From: CALGFI01 sp963786805
Lineage (GTDB): Bacteria; Actinomycetota; UBA4738; HRBIN12
Assembly (NCBI GenBank): GCA_963786805.1
Contig: CAWBAK010000007.1
Span: 310,001-374,000 of the forward strand
Direction of reading: 5' to 3'
Length of the DNA stretch: 64,000 nucleotides
In this document: one piece after another, positions 55,263-61,372 of the stretch
Position numbering within the stretch: position 1 is the first letter of the stretch
Layout of the letters: every line of letters starts with the position of its first letter
Notes under the pieces: model-generated
Databases searched by the model: none
Told to the model about the DNA's origin: nothing
The model's input: the letters and a program-made list of their open reading frames with translations, nothing else
Position numbers and translations under genes: made by a program

Positions 55263-55431
55263 GTGAGCGCTCCCCCCTGTTCGAGCTCCGTTGGGCCGTC
55301 GGTGCCGGCCGATGTTCACATCACGGCCACGCATCCGTCTAGAGGCAGACGCTACGCGAGCCTCGCGTCCGAGCCCACGGTGCCTGCGAGGCGATCCGTG
55401 GGGGTGCCAGCACGGTATCCGGAGAGGGCCG

Positions 55432-55801
55432 TCAGCCGCCGGCGCAGTAGCGGCGCACCTCGTCAGGGAACGTGCGAACGCTGATGGGCTTCTCGAGCCA
55501 GCCGGCGAAACCGGCCTCCTGGAGCCAGTCGCCGGTGCCCTCGAGCGCGCATCGCGCTCAACGCGACCACGGGGATCCCCGCCGTCCGCTCGTTGCCACG
55601 AAGCTCCCGCGTGGCCTCCGTGCCGGGTATGTCCGGAAGCTGGAGGTCCATGAGGACGACGTCGGGAACGTGCTCGACCGCCATCGCGACCGCCTCGGCG
55701 CCCGTCGCCGCTTCGAGCGTCCGGAAGCCGGCGGCGCTCAGGACGCTCTGCGCGAGCTTCCGGTTCTTCTCGTTGTCGTCGACGATCAGGACGAGGGGCA
55801 C
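55432..55801 (-). CDS. Single-domain response regulator (frameshift near 55545)
   Basis: About 122 residues. LVLIVDDNEKNRKLAQSVLS, D52 in VVLMDLQLPDIPG and AGIPVVALSAM; after the frame change it continues GTGDWLQEAGFAGWLEKPIS with the conserved Lys-Pro and ends RTFPDEVRRYCAGG at TGA 55434-55432. Closely resembles the regulator at 52745 (both have the LPD.G and NERTAGIPV / DERTAGIPV blocks), so the two are probably paralogues. Divergent from the NarL-type regulator across 17 bp. Confidence 0.8.
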
Positions 55802-55818
55802 CGGCGTATCCTCGCGCC

Positions 55819-56484
55819 ATGCCGATCCGGCTCGTGATCGCGGAGGATCACTACCTCGTCCGCGAGGGCATCCGGCGCCTGCTCGAGACCCAGCCCGACC
55901 TGGAGGTCGCGGCGGTGTGCGGCGACCTCGACTCTCTGCTCGCCGCGGTGAAGGAACAGAAGCCGGACGTGGTCGTCACCGACATCCGCATGCCTCCGGG
56001 CAACACCGATGAGGGGATCCAGGCGGCGGAGCGGCTGCGCGAGACGGATCCCGATGTCGGCGTCGTCGTGCTCAGCCAGTACGCGAACCCCGCGTTCGCC
56101 CTCGCCCTGCTGGAAAGCGGCAGCGCTCGGCGCTCCTATCTCCTGAAGGAGCGCATCGAGGATCTCGAGCAGCTCGTGGCGGCGATCCACACCGTTGCGG
56201 AGGGCGGTTCCGTGATCGACCCGAAGGTCGTCGACGCGTTGGTCGCGGACAACACCCGCGGCGACGAGTCGCGGCTGAACCAGCTCACTCCGCGCGAACG
56301 CGACGTGCTGCGCGAGATGGCCATGGGCAAGAGCAACGCGGCGATCGGAGCGTCGCTGTTCCTCGCCGAGCGGTCGGTGGAGAAGGTCATCCACTCGATC
56401 TTCCTCAAGCTCGGGCTCACCTGGGAGACGTCGGTGCACAAGCGCGTCAAGGCGGTGATCCTCTACCTCTCCGAGAGCGAGTAG
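55819..56484 (+). CDS. NarL/LuxR-family response regulator
   Basis: 221 residues. Receiver: LVIAEDHYLVREGIRRLLE, D55 (VVVTDIRMPPGNTDEGIQAA), VVVLSQYANPAFALALLESG and YLLKERIEDLEQLVAAIHTV. LuxR helix-turn-helix: LTPRERDVLREMAMGKSNAA, SLFLAERSVEKVIHSIFLKL. The MPPGNTDEG and LLKERI signatures define a well-populated actinobacterial NarL subgroup. ATG at 55819. Tail-to-tail with the HisKA_3 kinase at 56487 (stops two bases apart). Confidence 0.9.
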   Translation: MPIRLVIAEDHYLVREGIRRLLETQPDLEVAAVCGDLDSLLAAVKEQKPDVVVTDIRMPPGNTDEGIQAAERLRETDPDVGVVVLSQYANPAFALALLESGSARRSYLLKERIEDLEQLVAAIHTVAEGGSVIDPKVVDALVADNTRGDESRLNQLTPRERDVLREMAMGKSNAAIGASLFLAERSVEKVIHSIFLKLGLTWETSVHKRVKAVILYLSESE

Positions 56485-56486
56485 CA

Positions 56487-57147
56487 TCATCGCGAGATCG
56501 GCAGCCAGCCGGCCACAGTGATCTCGCCGCCGGATCCCTCCGTGATCGTCACCCGACCACCGAACGCCTCGACGCGATCGCGCAACGCGAGCCGTTCCGC
56601 ATCGACGCCCCGTCCGGCGACGATCTCGAACACGACGGCCCCCTCCTCGCTCCGAACCGAGATGACCACTGGCGTACCGGCGTCGGCGCGCTCGAGAGCC
56701 TCGAGACAGCAGAAGTAGACCGCGCCTGCGATCTCCGGTGGGCACGTCATGCCCGGTGCGACGTCGATCTTCGTCTTCACGTCCGCGTTCACCGCCGCGG
56801 CGCGCAGCGCCGGGAGCAGGCCTCCCGCTTCGAGTAGCGGCGGATAGATCCGGTGCGCGAGCGTCCGCGTATCATCCAGCGCCTGCCGCACGTCTTCGCC
56901 GATCTCCGCAGAGGAGCTTCCTCGTCGCCGCGGGATCGGTGTCGACGGATGCGGCCGCGAGCTGCACGTTGGCGGCGAGCGCGACCAGGAGCTGCTGGAC
57001 ACCTTCGTGCAGAGCACGCTCGATGGCGCGGCGTTCGGCGTCGGTGGCCAGCGCCAATCGCGTGCGAGATGCGCGCAGCTCGGCGATCTCGAGGCGCAGC
57101 GCATCGAGCTCTCGAACCAGGTCGTCCTGCCGATCCGCCAGCGTCAT
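56487..57147 (-). CDS. Soluble HisKA_3-type histidine kinase with degraded ATP site (frameshift near 56918)
   Basis: About 220 residues, no membrane helix. N-terminal coiled coil (DDLVRELDALRLEIAELRAS), H-box ERRAIERALHEGVQQLLVAL, DTRTLAHRIYPPLLEAGGLL, then AVYFCCLEALERADAGTPVV where the N-box Asn of related kinases (EALQN) is missing, and FEIVAGRGVDAERLALRDRV where the G1 Asp (DDGRGF) is lost. The ATP-binding fold is therefore probably non-catalytic. The span is 661 nt, one over a multiple of three. It may act as a phosphatase, a sink or a scaffold for the facing NarL-type regulator. Confidence 0.72.
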
Positions 57148-57336
57148 CGACCTCCCACCTCGACGAGCGCAAGTTGTCCGTCACTCGGCGCGCGGTGTCA
57201 AGCGCGAAGCACCGTGCTAGCACGGGAAGGCGAGCATCCCCCAGATCGCCGGGCCGCCACCGTCGTTGCGGCCGAACCGACCTCCTAGCGTTCGGCGAGA
57301 CGAGAACGCCTTAGGCGTTCGGAGAAGGGAGGGGAC

Positions 57337-57801
57337 ATGTTGAAGAAGCGTACGAGGTGGGTTGTCGGCGCTTCGGTCATCGCCGCGTCGCTGACATTGT
57401 CCGGCGTGGCGGTCGCGACCGGGCCGACCGGTTCGGTGGTTTCCGAGGTGATCGGCGCGGGATCGATGCCCGAGAGGGTTCGTTTCGCCGCAAAGCCCGG
57501 CTCGAACACGGTCGTGGCTCGATTCACGTTCGGACCGAACTCGTCGACCGGCTGGCACACGCATCCGGGCAGGACGCTCGTCACGGTGAAGACCGGCACC
57601 TTCACGGTGTACCACGCGGAGGATTGCGCGCCGATGGTCTACGGACCCGGGGAGGCGTTCGTCGAGCTCCCGACGACCGTTCACATCGGACGGAACGAGA
57701 CCACCGGGACCGTCGAGCTCGGAGTGGTGTTCTTCCGCGTGCCGATCGGCGGAAGCCCGCGGATCGATCAACCGCAGCCGGCCGACTGCGCCATCACGTA
57801 G
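57337..57801 (+). CDS. Secreted cupin-domain protein (copy 1)
   Basis: 154 residues. Signal peptide TRWVVGASVIAASLTLSGVA; one cupin barrel: ARFTFGPNSSTGWHTHPGRT (metal-type G-x-H-x-H-P), LVTVKTGTFTVYHAEDC, GPGEAFVELPTTVHIGRNE. The C-terminus ends RIDQPQPADCAIT. Two cysteines (HAEDC and PADC) are shared with the second cupin and could form a disulfide. ATG at 57337 after AGGGAGGGGAC. Role unknown. Confidence 0.82.
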   Translation: MLKKRTRWVVGASVIAASLTLSGVAVATGPTGSVVSEVIGAGSMPERVRFAAKPGSNTVVARFTFGPNSSTGWHTHPGRTLVTVKTGTFTVYHAEDCAPMVYGPGEAFVELPTTVHIGRNETTGTVELGVVFFRVPIGGSPRIDQPQPADCAIT

Positions 57802-57823
57802 GACCGAAACACCCAAGGCATGT

Positions 57824-57853
57824 CCCCGTGGGGGCGACGAGGCCCCCACGGGG
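57824..57853 (+). terminator. Perfect 12-bp hairpin after cupin 1
   Basis: CCCCGTGGGGGC (57824-57835), loop GACGAG, GCCCCCACGGGG (57842-57853), 22 bp after the cupin stop. No T-tract. Separates the two cupin genes into independent transcripts or attenuates read-through. Confidence 0.7.
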
Positions 57854-58004
57854 TCGGCGACTCGAGGGAGCGCCCGCGAGGAAGGACGGAGGGGGTGATG
57901 CGGAACCGATCGCGCCTGTCAGCTTCGCCGTGATGCCCGAGCCGATCCCCGACGCCGCTCACGAACTCGCGAGACGTCGTCGGGAACGTAGAGAAGGGAG
58001 TCTC

Positions 58005-58517
58005 ATGCTTCGGAAATCCACCATCGTGCTCATCGTGCTCGCCGGACTGGTGGCGGGAGCCGTCGGAACCGCGTTCGGAACCGGTTCCATCGGCGTTACC
58101 GCCGAGACGGCGCGTGGGGAATTGGTCGACCGACCACTCGACGTGAACATGAAATTCGAAGACGCCGAGGGCAACAAGTCCCAGGTCCAGCTCAAGACCA
58201 AGGGGCGGATCGAAGTGGCCGTTCAACGGATCGTGGCCGCACCGGGGGCCACGTTCGGTTGGCACAGTCACCCGGGTCCGACCATCGTCACGGTCTTGAG
58301 GGGGACCCTGACCCTGTACCACGCCGAGAACTGCACCGAGGGGATCGAGTACGGGCCGGGGACGTCCTTCTCGAATCTGCCCCCTGAGATCCACATCGCC
58401 AAGAACGAGGGCGCCGACGAGTTGGTGATCTTCGCGTCGTACTTCGTGCCGGTGAGTACCCCGCCGGTGGTGCTTCGCATCGACCAGCCGTCACCGGGGG
58501 TCGAGTGCCCGCTGTAG
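58005..58517 (+). CDS. Secreted cupin-domain protein (copy 2)
   Basis: 170 residues, paralogue of the protein at 57337. Signal peptide STIVLIVLAGLVAGAVGTAF; a longer N-terminal region (ETARGELVDRPLDVNMKFED) precedes the cupin: VAAPGATFGWHSHPGPTIVT, VLRGTLTLYHAENC, GPGTSFSNLPPEIHIAKNEG; end RIDQPSPGVECPL. Conserved HxHP metal motif and the two cysteines. ATG at 58005 after GAGAAGGGAG. Confidence 0.82.
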   Translation: MLRKSTIVLIVLAGLVAGAVGTAFGTGSIGVTAETARGELVDRPLDVNMKFEDAEGNKSQVQLKTKGRIEVAVQRIVAAPGATFGWHSHPGPTIVTVLRGTLTLYHAENCTEGIEYGPGTSFSNLPPEIHIAKNEGADELVIFASYFVPVSTPPVVLRIDQPSPGVECPL

Positions 58518-58528
58518 GAGGCTGAACG

Positions 58529-58559
58529 GAGTGGGGCGCCACGCAGTGGCGCCCCACTC
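58529..58559. terminator. Perfect 13-bp hairpin between cupin 2 and the AlkP-like gene
   Basis: GAGTGGGGCGCCA (58529-58541), loop CGCAG, TGGCGCCCCACTC (58547-58559), followed by CCGCCTTT. Lies between two convergent stops (58517 and 58574), so probably bidirectional. Confidence 0.8.
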
Positions 58560-58573
58560 CCGCCTTTCGCTGG

Positions 58574-60163
58574 CTACTCGAGGTAGCCGAGACCGCGGAG
58601 GTGCTCCTCCATCTCATCGGCCTCGGTGTCCGACACGTTCGACGCGTCGTCGGGCCCGCCCATCCCGGGGATCGCGCCGGCCGGAGTGGCCTCGCCGCGG
58701 GAGACCTTCGCCTCCGAGCCGACCACCTCATGCAGCACTCTCCCCGTGTGCTCGATCGTGGCCGGCGCGCCGAGCGCGGCCAGGATCGTCGGGGCCATGT
58801 CGATCAGGAGCGGCGGCTGTTCGAACGGCTTCACGTTCGGCCCGGCCGCGACGATGACGCCTTCGATGCGGTGGTCGCCGCTGATCCAGTCGGCGTCCTC
58901 GAGCGCCGTCTTCGCGTGGGTGAGCGAGTACTGCTCGGCCGGCTCCAGCAGGATGTCGGGCGCCGTGTCGGCGTACTTGCCCTTGAAGATCTCCTCGCGC
59001 TTGTAGATCGCCTTCACGGGCTTGCGGCCGGTCTTCGGGTCGACGAACGAGCCGAGCGCGTCCATCACCTGGTCGCGCACCTTCTCGAAGTCGGCCGGGT
59101 CGACGATGCCGTCGGGCTCGCGCCCGGCGAGGTTGACCGAGACGCCCTCGCCCGTCGTGCGGATCGTCGTGAACGCCTTCGTCTTGGACCAGTTCACCGA
59201 CTGCGGCAGGCTCACCTTCCCGTGCAGCCCGAACAGGTCGTAGACCTTGCGCGCGACGTTCCGCACCGGCCCCCACTGCATCGGCCCGAAGACCACGTTC
59301 GAGGCGCTGTGCTCGAGGAAGCCGAGCTTCTTCAGCAGGTGATCCATGTGGAGCGTGCGCGTCACCGACTGGAAGCCGTGGTCGGAGATGAACAGGATCA
59401 GGTCGTCGGGACGCGTGCGGCTGACGAACGAGCCGATCGCGTCGTCGAGCTGTTTGTAGACGTCCCGCACCTTCGCGCCGACCGCGGTCTTGGCGTTGCG
59501 GGCGGTGTCGGGGTGATCGGGCGCGACGTAGTTCGAGAGTGCGTGCTGCGTGCGGTCGACGCTCACCCAGACCGAGGCCATCAGGTCCCAGTCCGAGTTG
59601 TCCATCAGCCACTCGGTCGCGCGGATCCGCTTGCCGGTGATGTCGAGTGCCTCGTCGAGGTACGCCTCGGGCCGGTTGCGGTAGGTCGTCCACGACATGC
59701 CGTTGATCGGCCACGGCACGCCGGCCTTCTCGAGCTGATCCGGCAGGTCCGCCGGCTGCGAGAACTGACGCCCCTTCGGCAGCACCCCGCCCGCGAGGAT
59801 CTTCCCCTTGATGTCCGGCGGCGGGAACATCAGCGGCACGTCGGCGTACACCCCGACCTTGCCGGCCGCCGAGAGGTCCTCGACGAACGTGCGCTCCTTG
59901 ATCGAGCGGTAGGTGACCGGGTACTGCTTGTGGGTCCCCGGCACGGTCTCGAGGATGTCGTAGACCCCGTGATCGGCCGGGTCCACCCCCGTCAGGAACG
60001 ACGGCCACGCCGCCCACGAGTGCGTCGGCACCGTCGAGCGCAGAACGTCCTTCTGCCCCCGGTCGATCAGTGCCTTCAGGTTCGGCAGGTCGCCCCGCTC
60101 GAGGAGCGGGTCGAGGATGCGCCAGTCGGCGCCGTCCCATCCGATGAGAAGCACTCGTGGCAT
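58574..60163 (-). CDS. Alkaline-phosphatase-superfamily phosphohydrolase/phosphomutase (COG3379 type)
   Basis: 529 residues. LLIGWDGADWRILDPLLERG holds the first metal Asp; the nucleophile Thr/Ser lies in RSTVPTHSWAAWPSFLTGVD; SVDRTQHALSNY, ILFISDHGFQSVTRTLHMD and SGDHRIEGVIVAAGP give the remaining metal ligands (D-H and H). Predicted to hydrolyse phosphodiesters or nucleotide phosphates; no signal peptide, so cytosolic. An ATG at 60163 behind AAAGGTG is preferred to the GTG at 60172. Divergent from the REC-cyclase at 60293. Confidence 0.85.
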   Translation of the reverse strand: MPRVLLIGWDGADWRILDPLLERGDLPNLKALIDRGQKDVLRSTVPTHSWAAWPSFLTGVDPADHGVYDILETVPGTHKQYPVTYRSIKERTFVEDLSAAGKVGVYADVPLMFPPPDIKGKILAGGVLPKGRQFSQPADLPDQLEKAGVPWPINGMSWTTYRNRPEAYLDEALDITGKRIRATEWLMDNSDWDLMASVWVSVDRTQHALSNYVAPDHPDTARNAKTAVGAKVRDVYKQLDDAIGSFVSRTRPDDLILFISDHGFQSVTRTLHMDHLLKKLGFLEHSASNVVFGPMQWGPVRNVARKVYDLFGLHGKVSLPQSVNWSKTKAFTTIRTTGEGVSVNLAGREPDGIVDPADFEKVRDQVMDALGSFVDPKTGRKPVKAIYKREEIFKGKYADTAPDILLEPAEQYSLTHAKTALEDADWISGDHRIEGVIVAAGPNVKPFEQPPLLIDMAPTILAALGAPATIEHTGRVLHEVVGSEAKVSRGEATPAGAIPGMGGPDDASNVSDTEADEMEEHLRGLGYLE

Positions 60164-60292
60164 CGCGTACACCTTTGTGAGAGGGAGATGTGGCTCGCGA
60201 GAGTCTAGCCAGCAAGGCCGCGAGCGGCGGAACGCCCCCCGCCGCCCGCGCTAGGCTGCCTCTCGACCGGCGGGGAGGCAGGAGGGAGAAGG

Positions 60293-61372
60293 GTGCGGCG
60301 TCGAACGGGGCACATCCTCGTCGTGGACGACGACGCCCTGAATCGGCGGCTCCTCACCGCGACGCTCGAGCGCGACGGTCACCGCACGACCGCCGCGAAC
60401 GACGGCGCCGGGGCGCTCACTGCCATCCGCGGGGAACCCCCCGACGTGATCCTGCTCGACATCGAGATGCCGGGCATCGACGGGTTCGAGGTGCTCGAGC
60501 GGGTGAAGGGCGACGAAACCCTTCGCCACCTCCCCGTGATCATGATCTCCGGCCTCGACGACACGGAGAGCATGATCCGGTGCCTCGAGATCGGCGCCGA
60601 CGACTTCCTGCCCAAACCGTTCGATCCGGCGATCCTCCGGGCGCGTGTGACCGCGGGACTCGACCGCAAGGCGCTTCACGATGTCGAGCGCGAACGGGTA
60701 CGCGAGATCTTCACTCGTTTCCTGCCCGAGAAGCTCGTCGACGAGGTGCTCGCGCGAACCGACGGCGATCCCAGGATCCGGCCCGAGCTGCTCGAGGCGA
60801 CGGTCCTGTTCGCCGACCTCCGCGGCTTCACGGCGTTCGCCGAGGGGCGTCCGGTGGACGAGGTCGTCGAGGCGCTCAACACGTACCTGAGCCTCATGAC
60901 GAACGCGATCCTGGACCAGGGCGGCACGATCGTCGACTACATGGGCGACGGCATCATGGCGGCGTTCGGGGCGCCGGTGGCGAGCGCCGACCACGCCGAC
61001 CTCGCCCTCGCCGCAGCGCGATCGATGGCGGGCGACAAGCTCGCATCGTTCAACGCCTGGCTCACCGCTGCGGGCGTCGAGCAGCCGATCCGGATGGGGA
61101 TCGGCATCAACTCGGGGACGGTGCTCTCCGGAAGCGTCGGCTCCCCGCGACGCACGGACTACGCGGTGATCGGTGACACCACGAACACGGCCTCGCGGAT
61201 CGAAGCGCTGACGAAGGAGCTGAACCAGGCGGTGCTCTTCTCCGAGCAGACCAAGGACCTCCTCCACGAGCTCCCAGAGGATGCGCGGTCCCTCGGCGAG
61301 TTCGAGATCCGCGGGCGCGCGGCGAGCGTCAAGCTCTGGGCCCTCGACATCCCGGACGAGGAGCCGGCGTGA
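60293..61372 (+). CDS. Receiver domain fused to a class III adenylate cyclase
   Basis: 359 residues, intact. Receiver: ILVVDDDALNRRLL, D56 in VILLDIEMPGIDGFE, VIMISGLDDTESM and FLPKPFDP. A helical linker REIFTRFLPEKLVDEVLA precedes the cyclase: VLFADLRGFTAFAE, DYMGDGIMAAFGAP, IGINSGTVLSGSVG, YAVIGDTTNTASRIEALTKE with both metal Asp, Asn and Arg. GTG at 60293 after GGAGGGAGAAGG. Same layout as the gene at 51601 but in better sequence condition. Overlaps the tandem-GAF gene (GTGA), so the two are co-translated. Confidence 0.92.
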   Translation: MRRRTGHILVVDDDALNRRLLTATLERDGHRTTAANDGAGALTAIRGEPPDVILLDIEMPGIDGFEVLERVKGDETLRHLPVIMISGLDDTESMIRCLEIGADDFLPKPFDPAILRARVTAGLDRKALHDVERERVREIFTRFLPEKLVDEVLARTDGDPRIRPELLEATVLFADLRGFTAFAEGRPVDEVVEALNTYLSLMTNAILDQGGTIVDYMGDGIMAAFGAPVASADHADLALAAARSMAGDKLASFNAWLTAAGVEQPIRMGIGINSGTVLSGSVGSPRRTDYAVIGDTTNTASRIEALTKELNQAVLFSEQTKDLLHELPEDARSLGEFEIRGRAASVKLWALDIPDEEPA

